Positions 32,927-41,799 are shown, numbered from the stretch's first letter. The stretch: 43,690 nt of DNA from Candidatus Fermentibacterota bacterium (GCA_030592645.1 JAUVIR010000029.1:1-43690), one strand, 5' to 3'. Made by a program: numbers and translations. Notes: generated by a model from the sequence alone, not told the origin.

Positions 32927-33883
32927 TCATACGTTGTATTCAATATCCTCTGCGGGGAGGGGAAGAAGATGACCTCGTTGTGCCGGATCAATTGGCAGCA
33001 TCAGCTTTTTCTTGAATTTCCGTGAAAACAGCTTCTCAAAGTTGATGCTCGCGATTGGACTTTTTAATCCCGCTGCTTTTCTGTGGATGATCCTGCAGAC
33101 CAGTTCGGCAACCATATGATCCACTGGCAGAAGGGTTTTTTCTCCTATCAGGCGGACGTTATCGCTGCAACTGCCATCGCTCAACCTGACATTGATCAAT
33201 GGAGACTCACCTACTATCTGACCCGAATCGATAGTCTCGGATACTCTATGGATTGTCACTCTTGTTGTACGTGCTTTTCTGGCGATCAAATCTTCCCAGG
33301 GCTGGGGTCCTGCCCCGAAGTGATGCAGCAGGTCGGCGGGATGAACGTTGTATATACCCATTGAGGGATAGTCAATTATCGATCCATCGATGATCTGACC
33401 GAATCCGCTTACAATAATCAGATCAGGGTTCCATTCGGCAAGAATTTCTCTGAAACAGTCGCACTTTACTTCTCCCGTATAGCAGGGAACACCGAAAGTC
33501 AGTGCTGATTCGATTATTCCCTGTTCGAATTCCTCCTGCTGGTGCTTATCGTAGTACCGCCAGAACCGCCTCTTTATAGATATCTTAGCATTCTTATCCA
33601 CAGGGTCATCGGTTACCAGTCCGACAATATTCAGTTTGAGGGGGAGTTTTTTCTCAATAAGCTTTAAAGTTTCGAAAGTGAGAAAACCAAGTGTCCAGCT
33701 GCATATCCCCAATACGCGCAGGCCCTCATTACGCTTACTCGGATTTTCATCCTTTGCCGGGAGGAAAAGCTTACCCCATTCTGATCCCTCGGGAACGAGG
33801 ATACTTCTTCCTGAAACATGCTTCATAATAGTCGATAACAGTTTTTCCTGGGCTGTAAGCTCATGTAATTCAAGCTTTTTCAT
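32927..33883 (-). CDS. Formyltransferase-like protein
   Basis: This 318-residue protein starts at the ATG at 33883, five bases after AGGAGG. The middle part has formyltransferase-fold signatures: DLIIVSGFGQIIDGSIID, the catalytic Asn and His in YNVHPADL, and the catalytic Asp in VSETIDSGQIVGESP. These match the Asn-His-Asp set of glycinamide-ribotide and methionyl-tRNA formyltransferases. The usual LPxYRG loop reads LLHHFGAGPQPW instead, and about 70 extra residues precede the domain. It is therefore probably not Fmt itself but a relative acting on an unknown amine. It stands alone with no pathway partner nearby. Confidence 0.75.
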   Translation of the reverse strand: MKKLELHELTAQEKLLSTIMKHVSGRSILVPEGSEWGKLFLPAKDENPSKRNEGLRVLGICSWTLGFLTFETLKLIEKKLPLKLNIVGLVTDDPVDKNAKISIKRRFWRYYDKHQQEEFEQGIIESALTFGVPCYTGEVKCDCFREILAEWNPDLIIVSGFGQIIDGSIIDYPSMGIYNVHPADLLHHFGAGPQPWEDLIARKARTTRVTIHRVSETIDSGQIVGESPLINVRLSDGSCSDNVRLIGEKTLLPVDHMVAELVCRIIHRKAAGLKSPIASINFEKLFSRKFKKKLMLPIDPAQRGHLLPLPAEDIEYNV

Positions 33884-34131
33884 TGACACCTCCTGAATCA
33901 TTTCCAGTGTTGCCGGTTCATTCAATTGAGACCATCAACCAAAGATACTACGCTTTGCCCGGGTAAATGGAACGGCTTAATCGGAAGTTTCAGCAGACTA
34001 TTAATTAATTGACACCCGTTGAATCACAAGATATTATGCTACATTAAGTATCTGAATTGTCAGGATGTGATCTCATTTCCTTTCGTCCTGCATAAAGAAA
34101 GCCTCTTTGAAGAGGTTATGGAGTACGTTGT

Positions 34132-35478
34132 ATGCCAGATAAGGAAACCATAGAGCTTGAGAAGAAACTCGAAAGACTCAGGCTGGAACCTCCCTGTTCA
34201 GAATTAGTATCCGCGCTGAATAAAGTTGCTTTTGCCCGGATGCATTCAGATCCCCGAAAAGCTGAAGCCTTCGCCCGTGAAGCACAGGACCTTTCAGTAA
34301 AACTGGAACTGCCCGCCGAGCAGGCTGACAGTTTCAGAACTCTTGGAATAATCAATCTCGAAGTTGGGAATTTTGCTGAAGCGATGTCGTATTGCCGTAA
34401 GTCCATGAAGATCTTTGAGGAGCTGGGGTTAGATGAAGGCATGGCAAAGGTTCATGATACCATGGCTTCCACTTACAAGTCTCAGGCGCTGATCGATAAG
34501 GCTCTTAAACACTATCACGAGTCTCTCAGACGGAAACAGGAATGTGGTTCAAATATAAGTGAAATTGCCATTTGCTATCTTAATATAGGTGCATGCTATT
34601 ACAGTCTGAGCCGTTTGGATCAGGCGCAATCCTTCTATGAACGCGCGAGGAAGATCTGGGAGAAGTCCGGTGACCGCAGAAAACTGGCATACATTTACAA
34701 CAACATCGGTGGGTTGTACGGAAGAAAAAATGAGCTCGATAAGGCCAGGGAGTACATTCTGAAAGCTCTTGAGATCAGACAGGATCTGGGAGATAAAAAA
34801 GGTATGGCCAGCACTCTAGGCAATATGGGAAGCCTGTATGAAGAACTAGGCGATACCGAACCAGCGATGGGTTTCTATATCAGGAGCCTCGAATTGTATA
34901 ATGAGATCGGCAACAGAAGAGGAATCGCGTACATAAGCGGTTGTTTAGGCGGGTTGTATACTTTTCTGGGACGGCTGGATGAAGCTGAAGAACATATCTT
35001 AAGAGGTCTGGAGATAACGAAGAAATTCAAGATGAAGGACATGGAAAACTACTGTCTGGAGAAGACGACTGAACTGTACGAAGCAAAAGGCGATCTGCAG
35101 AAAGCGCTGAATTATTCCAGGGAACTGAAAGCATGCCTGGAAGAACACCTGAATGAGAAGAGTATGGAGAAGATAGCCGGGCTTCAGGTTCAGTACGAGA
35201 CCGAGCAGAAGGAAAAGGAAGCCGAGATATACCGTCTTAAGAACGTTGAGCTTTCCGGTATGAATGACCAGCTTCGAAAAGCCCTTGCGCAGGTGAAGCA
35301 GCTTCAGGGCATGCTTCCTATCTGCGCGAATTGTAAAAAAGTCAGGGATGATGACGGCTACTGGCAGCAGATCGAATCATATATCTCCGAACATTCAGAT
35401 GCAAAGATAACTCACGGCATTTGCCCCGAGTGCATAATCGAGCTTTATGGTGAAGACTATGAAAAGGAGAAGAAATAG
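34132..35478 (+). CDS. TPR protein with coiled coil and C-terminal Cys-rich motif
   Basis: The protein has 448 residues. About seven TPRs span 20-330, with typical text such as AYIYNNIGGLYGRKNELDKAREY. A coiled coil follows at about 345-395 (QYETEQKEKEAEIYRLKN). The C-terminus MLPICANCKKVRDDDGYWQQ then HGICPEC has two CxxC pairs and a Trp, a module seen at the ends of many bacterial sensor and response-regulator proteins, where zinc binding seems likely. No catalytic domain is present, so it is probably an adaptor in signalling. The ATG at 34132 has GGAG 8 bases upstream. Confidence 0.82.
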   Translation: MPDKETIELEKKLERLRLEPPCSELVSALNKVAFARMHSDPRKAEAFAREAQDLSVKLELPAEQADSFRTLGIINLEVGNFAEAMSYCRKSMKIFEELGLDEGMAKVHDTMASTYKSQALIDKALKHYHESLRRKQECGSNISEIAICYLNIGACYYSLSRLDQAQSFYERARKIWEKSGDRRKLAYIYNNIGGLYGRKNELDKAREYILKALEIRQDLGDKKGMASTLGNMGSLYEELGDTEPAMGFYIRSLELYNEIGNRRGIAYISGCLGGLYTFLGRLDEAEEHILRGLEITKKFKMKDMENYCLEKTTELYEAKGDLQKALNYSRELKACLEEHLNEKSMEKIAGLQVQYETEQKEKEAEIYRLKNVELSGMNDQLRKALAQVKQLQGMLPICANCKKVRDDDGYWQQIESYISEHSDAKITHGICPECIIELYGEDYEKEKK

Positions 35479-35578
35479 AATCAGTATATAGAGCGAACAT
35501 GAAAGTTGACTGGACATCAATGCAATTATTCCGCAGAATTAACACTGAAAGAGTTTTCTTAACGACAAGGAGTGTTCT

Positions 35579-36253
35579 ATGAAAAAACTTCTCATTCCAG
35601 CAGCATTCATCCTTCTGGTATTATCCTGTGGTACCAGTAGTGACCCTATTGGCCCCTCACCCTCCCCCGATGCGGAATTCTATCCCCTGACCGTGGGTAA
35701 CCAGTGGGTTTACGGCCGCATAGGTATGATTATGGATGGTGACTCGCTTACAGGTACGCTAACGGGAAGCTGCACGCTTGAGATTACGGGCACAGCGACC
35801 CATTCGGAAGGTTTCGATGTATTCGTACAGGAGAACGCAGTTACCGATACACTGGTATTGGGTTCTATGGTGATGATAGTAGACACAATCTACACGGATT
35901 ATCTCCGTATTACAGACAGTGGATTATTTGGTTACCCTCATCTTACCGATACCGATTCTTCCTACACAGTACCTTTTCCCATAGTAAACGGTGCCGTATG
36001 GAGCTTCTCAGAAGAACCCCCTATGACAGGAACTGTTCTTTCCACCAGTGAGAATGTCACCGTAAGCGCCGGTACATTTGAAGACTGCATTGAAATACAG
36101 TTAACCTGGATTCAGGGAGGTAACACGGTCAGCAATACCATGGATTCTGCACGGAACGTAGGAAAAGTCAGGAATGTGTTTGTACAGAGTACAGGCGCAG
36201 TGATAACAACTATCACTGAGGAATTGGAATCGTATACCGTCAGCGTATTTTAG
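35579..36253 (+). CDS. Lipoprotein of unknown function
   Basis: This 224-residue protein has a classic lipoprotein signal MKKLLIPAAFILLVLSC with lipobox LLVLSC and AAGGAG six bases before the ATG. The mature region begins with a Pro- and Ser-rich linker, then FYPLTVGNQWVYGRIG, an N-terminal motif common in extracellular lipoproteins of FCB bacteria. It ends in a beta-rich domain with many Thr and Val residues and one Cys (FEDCIEIQL). Function is unknown. The membrane protein at 36295 follows closely on the same strand. Confidence 0.8.
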   Translation: MKKLLIPAAFILLVLSCGTSSDPIGPSPSPDAEFYPLTVGNQWVYGRIGMIMDGDSLTGTLTGSCTLEITGTATHSEGFDVFVQENAVTDTLVLGSMVMIVDTIYTDYLRITDSGLFGYPHLTDTDSSYTVPFPIVNGAVWSFSEEPPMTGTVLSTSENVTVSAGTFEDCIEIQLTWIQGGNTVSNTMDSARNVGKVRNVFVQSTGAVITTITEELESYTVSVF

Positions 36254-36294
36254 AATCCACGGCTTAACGCCTTAGCTGTTCGTCTGGAGGTCAG

Positions 36295-37080
36295 ATGGGT
36301 AACTGGACTTCGACTCAGATCATTGTCTTCATAGCTCCCTTCGCGATAATACTGCTTGGGGTTATCCTCTGGTTATTCATGCGCAGGAGCATAAGAACCA
36401 GATTCCGAATGGATCAGCAACTCAAGAAAGACCCGGACATAAGCGAATGGCTGGTTGTATTCGGCTGGACAAGGAAAGTAATCTATCTTCCAGTGATAGT
36501 GCTATCGCTGGTCTTCTTCGTCCTGTCGCTGCTTTTAATAGAACCATCAGGTACGATGGGTGCTATATGGCTTGGGTTTTTCCTGGTTAACTTCATGATA
36601 GAAGAGTACGATGCGGGAATTAAGGAGCTTCTTCTTCTGATCCTGGGTCTCGGAGGTATGGTGCTCTGGTTGAGTTACCTCCACTGGCTGGACGATCTCT
36701 GGATGTTCCTGGGCGGGATTAGCGCGGGCATGAACGGTGTTGCCTACCTGATATTCGCCCTGATCTTCCTCGTTGCGATTTGTGTGTCATGGATAAGGGG
36801 TCTGTTCTTTTACGTTGCCTTTACACCGAATTACGTTAACATTCAGAAGGGTCCAACCGAGAGTGGTCAACAGATCGGCAGGGAGGAGATCAGTACCATT
36901 GTTGACACTGAGGATCTCCTCGAAAGGATGCTTGGTTTCGGCAGCATATTGGTTACCTTCCGTGATGCCCGCCAAGAGGATATCCGCCTTCTTGTATGGG
37001 GCATAGGAAATAAATCAAGGAAGCTGGAAAGCATAAGGGGTGCTATCGTTATCGAGAGGCATTCGACGGAACCAGTCTGA
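36295..37080 (+). CDS. Membrane protein with C-terminal PH-like domain
   Basis: This 261-residue protein starts at an ATG behind TGGAGG. Hydrophobic helices lie at about 7-28, 60-82, 84-100, 104-125 and 140-168. The C-terminal cytoplasmic part (about 175-255) has the pattern of bacterial PH domains: YVNIQKGPTES, then LLERMLGFGSILVTFRDARQEDIRLLVWG. Such domains may bind lipids or partners at the membrane; no enzymatic motif is seen. It lies 41 bp after the lipoprotein gene. Confidence 0.75.
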   Translation: MGNWTSTQIIVFIAPFAIILLGVILWLFMRRSIRTRFRMDQQLKKDPDISEWLVVFGWTRKVIYLPVIVLSLVFFVLSLLLIEPSGTMGAIWLGFFLVNFMIEEYDAGIKELLLLILGLGGMVLWLSYLHWLDDLWMFLGGISAGMNGVAYLIFALIFLVAICVSWIRGLFFYVAFTPNYVNIQKGPTESGQQIGREEISTIVDTEDLLERMLGFGSILVTFRDARQEDIRLLVWGIGNKSRKLESIRGAIVIERHSTEPV

Positions 37081-37162
37081 AACCTGTATTCCTGAAAATT
37101 GGATTTGCACAATGGGAAGGTCTATTTGATTTTTCATGCTTGCTTGTACTTCTAGATAATTC

Positions 37163-37414
37163 TTATTCCGAATTCTGCCGGCATAACTCCTCACTCATTG
37201 GTTTCATAACGGTGATGGAGAAAATAAATTCAACAGGGAAACCGAAGTATTCACTTATCCGGAAAGCAAGGTCCAGGCTGGGATTGTACTCCTGCCTTTC
37301 CAGGTAACCTACAGTCTGGAAATTGACTCCTATCTGTTCTGCAAGCTCCTTTCTGGAAATGCCCCTTTCCGCCCTGAGGGCGGCTATCCTGTTGTAGAGC
37401 CTTCTCGCTTTCAT
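37163..37414 (-). CDS. XRE-family helix-turn-helix regulator
   Basis: This 83-residue protein has one HTH domain at about 6-60: LYNRIAALRAERGISRKELAEQIGVNFQTVGYLERQEYNPSLDLAFRISEYF. It is followed by FGFPVEFIF and a short polar tail. The size and the lack of an effector domain fit a small repressor. Its ATG overlaps the stop of the upstream membrane-protein gene (ATGA), and both probably answer to the operator at 37623-37657. Confidence 0.9.
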   Translation of the reverse strand: MKARRLYNRIAALRAERGISRKELAEQIGVNFQTVGYLERQEYNPSLDLAFRISEYFGFPVEFIFSITVMKPMSEELCRQNSE

Positions 37415-37608
37415 TCGGTATCCTCCTGCAGCTTCCCTGCTTTCCAGTGAACGCTTCTGAATGTGACTCCCACAACGATTATGGAGATTAAACCAACCAC
37501 ATCGATAATGTGCGAGGTATTCTTCCCTATGTATACGAAATAGAAGGCGATGTTCATTAGAAGGAGGGCTGCATAGTTCACCATTACTTGAATTCGTCTG
37601 CGTTTCAT
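37411..37608 (-). CDS. Small two-helix membrane protein paired with XRE regulator
   Basis: This 65-residue protein has a basic start (MKRRRIQVMV) and two hydrophobic segments (NYAALLLMNIAFYFVYIG and IIDVVGLISIIVVGVTF), ending in a charged tail. Pairs of a small XRE repressor and a small membrane protein with ATGA overlap are common, though the function is usually unknown. The membrane protein may sense or sequester the regulator. Confidence 0.75.
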   Translation of the reverse strand: MKRRRIQVMVNYAALLLMNIAFYFVYIGKNTSHIIDVVGLISIIVVGVTFRSVHWKAGKLQEDTE

Positions 37609-37622
37609 GTTTTCATCTCACT

Positions 37623-37677
37623 GCGTATAAATACAGATCACTGTTGTAAATATACGCATCATGTTATGAATATACAA
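37623..37677 (-). promoter_or_regulatory. Promoter and operator of the XRE pair
   Basis: On the minus strand TTGTAT (37677-37672) and TATATT (37654-37649) are 17 bp apart. A 35-bp interrupted palindrome at 37623-37657 has GCGTATA and TATACGC outer halves and TACA and TGTA inner halves, and covers the -10. This is the expected place for XRE autorepression. Confidence 0.55.
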
Positions 37678-37694
37678 TAGGCAGTTTGTTTCCT

Positions 37695-37726
37695 CGCAAG
37701 TGACGTCCGACCCCATAACGCATTAT
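37695..37726 (+). repeat. Dispersed 32-bp repeat, copy 1
   Basis: It shares 29 of 32 positions with 42681-42712, including an exact run beginning CGTCCGACCCCATAACGCA. In this copy CCCCA pairs with TGGGG (37728-37732) around a TAA/TTA inner stem, making a hairpin. It is intergenic. Confidence 0.7.
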
Positions 37727-37824
37727 CTGGGGTGGCTATTGTGATGCAGTCATATTGAGGTCATATTTTTGAAGAGTTCGATTCGTGCGCTGTGATAAAC
37801 GTATTTACAGGAGAGGAGTTTCCA

Positions 37825-39351
37825 TTGCTGCTTCAGATACTGCTGCTTCTATGCATGATTCCCCAGTCTGAGCGGTCTTGTTCTGATGACTACATTACTC
37901 CCGGTTGGCTTACGGTTTGCGGGAGCAGAATCCAGGACGATCAGGGGGAAGTTGTATTTCTCAGGGGCATGAACATGGACCTCTACTACCACCGCTACGA
38001 TAATAATCATGATGCTCCCTTCGATTACGCCTTCGAAGAGGACATTGAGTATCTGACTGGACTTGGCTGCAATTCCCTTCGTCTTGCTCTTAACTGGAAA
38101 ATGTTTCAGACCGATGCAGGATTCCAGCTGGTAGATCGTTATCTGTCATGGTGTGAGCCCAGAGGGATCTACATTATTCTGGATATGCATGTGGCTCCAC
38201 CTGGTGATAGGATCAGCAATAGAGGAATCTGGGAATCAACAGATGCACAGGAACAGCTGATTCAGATCTGGCAGAATATCGCCAGCCGGTATTCCAATCG
38301 TTCCTGCATTGCTGGATATGACCTTTATAATGAGCCCTCTCCATACGAACCGCAGCAGTGGTGGGATCTGTCCCGGCGTCTCGTGGAGTCAATAAGGAAG
38401 GTGGATGAAAACCATATTATCTTCGTCCAGAGCTCTTCATGGGACGGAACCGGTTTTTGTATCATAGACGATTCCAACGTGGTTTACTCGTTTCACTATT
38501 ACCAGCCATTCGTTGTCTCACATGCAGCTGCAACATGGTCAGGGGATTCACCTGTGCCGGATGAGTATGCATATCCTGGAACCGTAATCACCAGTACGCG
38601 ATGGGTAGACTGGTCATCAGACGTTAACAGGTTAGACCTTCCTGCGGAGAATTGGATTGAGTGGGAAAGCGGGTCCATTTCCGTTCCTTCGGGAGTGGAA
38701 TGGGCTTCTCTGAAACTCTATGCATCTGGAGATGTCGGTTCAGTTCTATTTGATGATATCCAGGTGCTGTGCAACGGGAATCAGACGGAAGTGTTCAACT
38801 GGGATATTGAAGAGAGTTCTCCAAGGCGCACCGGAGAGGCCAGGAACTGGTTCTTCTACGGGGATGGTGATTATTTGGGAATTGTTAGTAGAGATTCGTA
38901 CAGTGGAAATCAATCTCTGATGCTGAATGGATCAACCGGTTCTGGAACCTGGGTTCAGAGATATTCGTTCTTTACGGAACCGCTGCTCAGGGTTCAGCCG
39001 GGTGACGTTCTTCAGGTTCGAGGGATGATAAAGGCACCTGAGAATTTCGGAGAGATATCTCTATGTATGGAATTTCTCAAAGGCGACTATTTCGAATGTG
39101 ACGTGCATTGGATTCAAAATGACATCAGCCGCTTGACCCAATGGGCTGAAGACTGCGAAGTACCGCTGTATGTAGGGGAGTTCGGAGCAGTATCCGGATC
39201 GGATTCCCAGAGCAGGTACAACCTTGTAACAGACTGGGTAAGCGTAATGAATGAACTGGGACTGCACTGGTCTTACTGGACTTACCGCTCGGGATCTCTG
39301 GACGAAATTCTTACCGAAATACTCACTGATGGTTTCCTGTGGAATCAGTGA
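37825..39351 (+). CDS. Exported glycoside hydrolase family 5 enzyme with inserted domain
   Basis: The protein has 508 residues. A TTG start at 37825 behind GGAGAGGAG gives the signal peptide MLQILLLLCMIPQSERS. The GH5 barrel begins FLRGMNMDLYY and has LGCNSLRLALNW, IIILDMH-type strand YIILDMHVAPPG, the acid/base E170 in YDLYNEPSPYE and SFHYYQPF. The nucleophile E452 in YVGEFGAVS and SYWTYRSG near the end complete it. Between residues 240 and 425 sits an insert of about 185 residues with beta-sandwich text (WASLKLYASGDVGSVLFDDIQV), resembling a carbohydrate-binding module. It likely cleaves beta-glucans or mannans outside the cell; substrate unknown. Confidence 0.9.
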   Translation: MLLQILLLLCMIPQSERSCSDDYITPGWLTVCGSRIQDDQGEVVFLRGMNMDLYYHRYDNNHDAPFDYAFEEDIEYLTGLGCNSLRLALNWKMFQTDAGFQLVDRYLSWCEPRGIYIILDMHVAPPGDRISNRGIWESTDAQEQLIQIWQNIASRYSNRSCIAGYDLYNEPSPYEPQQWWDLSRRLVESIRKVDENHIIFVQSSSWDGTGFCIIDDSNVVYSFHYYQPFVVSHAAATWSGDSPVPDEYAYPGTVITSTRWVDWSSDVNRLDLPAENWIEWESGSISVPSGVEWASLKLYASGDVGSVLFDDIQVLCNGNQTEVFNWDIEESSPRRTGEARNWFFYGDGDYLGIVSRDSYSGNQSLMLNGSTGSGTWVQRYSFFTEPLLRVQPGDVLQVRGMIKAPENFGEISLCMEFLKGDYFECDVHWIQNDISRLTQWAEDCEVPLYVGEFGAVSGSDSQSRYNLVTDWVSVMNELGLHWSYWTYRSGSLDEILTEILTDGFLWNQ

Positions 39352-39505
39352 TTCCAGCTTTTGACGTTAAAGGTAAAGATTCTGACAGCAGAAATGGATT
39401 CCAGTAGAAGTTGCTTTCTATTTCAGTGAGGAGATACTAGCAATCCAGACCTGCCAATCCTGATCAGTGGTGGTACCTCTCCTTCGCTGTATTATGCTGA
39501 AACAG

Positions 39506-39641
39506 ATTGGAAAAGCGTGAAAACATATCATACTACACTATAGTTAACCGTATTGTTGTCAAAAGCGTGAAAATACATCTTATTACCGTTACAATTTTCT
39601 GTATTGTTGCCAAAAGCGTGAATATATGTTAAATTCAAATT
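39506..39641 (+). repeat. Three direct repeats and promoter upstream of fic
   Basis: AAAAGCGTGA occurs at 39511, 39561 and 39612. The last two copies lie in a 22-bp unit starting GTATTGTTG (39550-39571 and 39601-39622), 51 bp apart. The third copy is in the spacer of a promoter, TTGCCA (39607-39612) and TAAATT (39630-39635), 17 bp apart. Each repeat seems able to sit in such a spacer. They look like operators. Confidence 0.65.
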
Positions 39642-40523
39642 ATGGGAAAAGTGATGAGTGTCTATAAGAAAATAGATTCGTTAAGAGAGCGGTATTATCA
39701 ATCTGCTCGCAATAAGGATGCTTTGCTCAAACTTATCAGTGAAGCAGAGGTTCCAGAACAGGTCTATAATTCAAACGCTATTGAAAATAGTACTCTGAGT
39801 TTGAAGGAAACTGAGAAAATACTCCTTCAACTCGATTTAGACCGATATGTCTCCGAACGCGAAATATTCGAAGCCAAGAACCTGGCGCGAGTAGTTACTT
39901 ACATAGACACAAAAGCAAAGCAGCAGGAACTGAACCTGAAAATGATTCTGTTTCTGCATAGAATGCTGATAACGAATATTCGCGATGATATAGCAGGTCG
40001 ATTCAGGGAAAATAATGAATGGGTAAGAGTTGCAAATCATATTGCTTGTGATCCTAAACAGATTACAGGCAAACTTGAAGATATGTTCATCAAATACAAT
40101 TCTTCGGTGAATGAGAGTATTATAAGAAGAATTGCTGTCTTCCACCTCAGTTTTGAACACATCCATCCGTTTGTCGATGGTAATGGAAGAATAGGAAGGG
40201 TGCTTAGTAATTATTTACTGATCCGGGAAGGTTATGTACCCATAAACATTAAATTCATCGACCGTACGTTGTACTATGATGCTTTTGAACAGTTTGATAG
40301 AAATAATAGTAGTTCGATTATGGAAGAAATAGTTGGGAAAGCGATTACCAGCAGTTATCATAAACGATTAGCCTATCTGAATGGAATGAACATCATTACT
40401 CTTAATGAATACGCGAAGCAGAATAATCTTTCGCATTCGAATTTAATCAATAAAGCCAAACGCCAAACCATTGAAGCTTTCCTGGAAAAGGGAGTATGGA
40501 AAATTGGTGATCCAGCCAGTTAA
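39642..40523 (+). CDS. Fic-domain protein (probable AMP transferase) with inhibitory motif
   Basis: This 293-residue protein has the complete Fic motif HPFVDGNGRIGR at 175-186, with catalytic H175 and Mg-binding D179. The N-terminal helix carries SNAIEN at 44-49, which fits the inhibitory motif (S/T)xxxE(G/N) of autoinhibited class II Fic proteins. The C-terminal 50 residues (LNEYAKQNNLSHSNLINKAKRQTIEAFLEKGVWKIG) look like a winged or HTH DNA-binding end. It probably transfers AMP from ATP to a protein and may bind its own repeats upstream. The first ATG would give a leaderless mRNA; ATG 39654 is an alternative. Confidence 0.9.
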   Translation: MGKVMSVYKKIDSLRERYYQSARNKDALLKLISEAEVPEQVYNSNAIENSTLSLKETEKILLQLDLDRYVSEREIFEAKNLARVVTYIDTKAKQQELNLKMILFLHRMLITNIRDDIAGRFRENNEWVRVANHIACDPKQITGKLEDMFIKYNSSVNESIIRRIAVFHLSFEHIHPFVDGNGRIGRVLSNYLLIREGYVPINIKFIDRTLYYDAFEQFDRNNSSSIMEEIVGKAITSSYHKRLAYLNGMNIITLNEYAKQNNLSHSNLINKAKRQTIEAFLEKGVWKIGDPAS

Positions 40524-40599
40524 GAAACAAGAAACGAGTGAAACAGGTACTTGTAATAACTCTATCTGAATTGATCGATATCTCAAGAGCTGGATAAAG

Positions 40600-40651
40600 G
40601 AATGGCGACCCCAACGGGCAAAACTTCAAACCCCTTTTGGGAATGGTTATT
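40600..40651 (+). repeat. Dispersed 52-bp repeat, copy 1
   Basis: It matches 41907-41958 at 48 of 52 positions, in direct orientation. Its reverse complement ends GTTGGGGTCGCCA, like the acceptor end of a tRNA with CCA, preceded by a T-arm-like GGGTTTGAAG segment. The arm is damaged in this copy. The pair flanks the secreted-protein gene at 40783. Confidence 0.7.
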
Positions 40652-40782
40652 GTCACTTGCAGAATAAATACCACGAATTGAATCAAACGTTATGAAGTAC
40701 ATAATCTACCGAACTGCAATATCTTGACTAGCAATGAGCTATTGTGTACAATATTCATGTGATACTGAATGGAGGTATCAAT

Positions 40783-41799
40783 TTGCGTTCTTTTGCAGTG
40801 ATTCTCTTCTACTCAACTGTCGTTTTAGCAGGCCCGTGGGTTGCTTCCATAGAACTGCCGTATGGATATGTTACCGGTATTGGAACCGGTGAGGATATGG
40901 TCTGGGCAATCGATTCGATAACCATGTCTATCTATGGATTTGACTCGGATTACCCGTACAGTTTGCTTGAAACTCTCTCTGTTGAAGGCGCATCCTCTCC
41001 TGTTGGCCTGGCCTGGGCGGACGGTTCACTCTATTACGCACAAAGCGGGACCGCAATACTTCACGCCATGACTACTGAAGGTGATTACCTTGGCTATTGG
41101 GATTTCTCAGCCTACGGGATCCAGGAAATCTCCGGTGTGGCATGGAACCATGATGACATGTACACAACACCGTGTTTCCTGCTGGCCGATCCCGCCTCAC
41201 ACAAGATCTGGAGTGTCTGGCCCCCGGGAGAATTTACGGAAGTATACAGTGTGATTGACCTCCCGGAAGATTTGGTATTTCACGATATTGGTTGTGGCGG
41301 GCAAGCCGGTGATTATGCAACATGGCTTGCGTGTGAATCTCCGGATCCTCACTACAGGATGCAGTTGTGGAATCCATCGGGGCTTGCGAACCATATTTAT
41401 AGTGACCCACCTGGGCAGGTTTCCGGAGCAGCCCAGCACGAGTCGGAGCCGGAATTTTTCGTATGGCTTTCGGTTCCATCGGCTCTGAGTATATACCTGT
41501 ATTATTATGGGCTTGGGATAGGGGATATTTCTAGCCAACAACCAGCTACTGACCTGGTAATCTCAGAAAACCCAGTGATTGAATTGGTTGTAATCTCTGG
41601 TACGGGTTTCGGTGAAAATGCGAGAATAAGCATATACGATCTCACAGGGAGAGAGCTTCTACATACTCCATTCGAAGGCAGCTTCGCATGGAGTGGTTGC
41701 AACAGGGAGGGAAGCCCTCTGTCACCAGGTTGCTACATCGTCAGAGTTTCGGGTGATAATGGAAAGGTATCTTCGGCAAGATTAGTCCTGGTCGAGTAG
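40783..41799 (+). CDS. Secreted beta-propeller-like protein with type IX-like tail
   Basis: This 338-residue protein starts at the TTG at 40783, seven bases after TGGAGG. The signal peptide is MRSFAVILFYSTVVLAGPWVA. Repeats like VTGIGTGEDMVWAIDS, PVGLAWADGSLYYAQSG and ISGVAWNHDDMY resemble protein C at 14978, but no in-frame TGA or Cys is present at the matching place (YLGYWDFSAYG). The last 75 residues (NARISIYDLTGRELL, then LSPGCYIVRVSG, then RLVLVE) form a type IX-type sorting domain. Two 52-bp repeats flank the gene. Confidence 0.85.
   Translation: MRSFAVILFYSTVVLAGPWVASIELPYGYVTGIGTGEDMVWAIDSITMSIYGFDSDYPYSLLETLSVEGASSPVGLAWADGSLYYAQSGTAILHAMTTEGDYLGYWDFSAYGIQEISGVAWNHDDMYTTPCFLLADPASHKIWSVWPPGEFTEVYSVIDLPEDLVFHDIGCGGQAGDYATWLACESPDPHYRMQLWNPSGLANHIYSDPPGQVSGAAQHESEPEFFVWLSVPSALSIYLYYYGLGIGDISSQQPATDLVISENPVIELVVISGTGFGENARISIYDLTGRELLHTPFEGSFAWSGCNREGSPLSPGCYIVRVSGDNGKVSSARLVLVE

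Noticed and set aside
39506-39622. A short CRISPR array
   Set aside because: There are three imperfect repeats of about 10-22 bp that overlap promoter elements, and no cas genes are near.
40600-40660. A tRNA gene on the minus strand
   Set aside because: Only a T-arm-like and acceptor-like end is present, with a 10-nt loop. No D-arm, anticodon arm or matching 5' acceptor strand follows.
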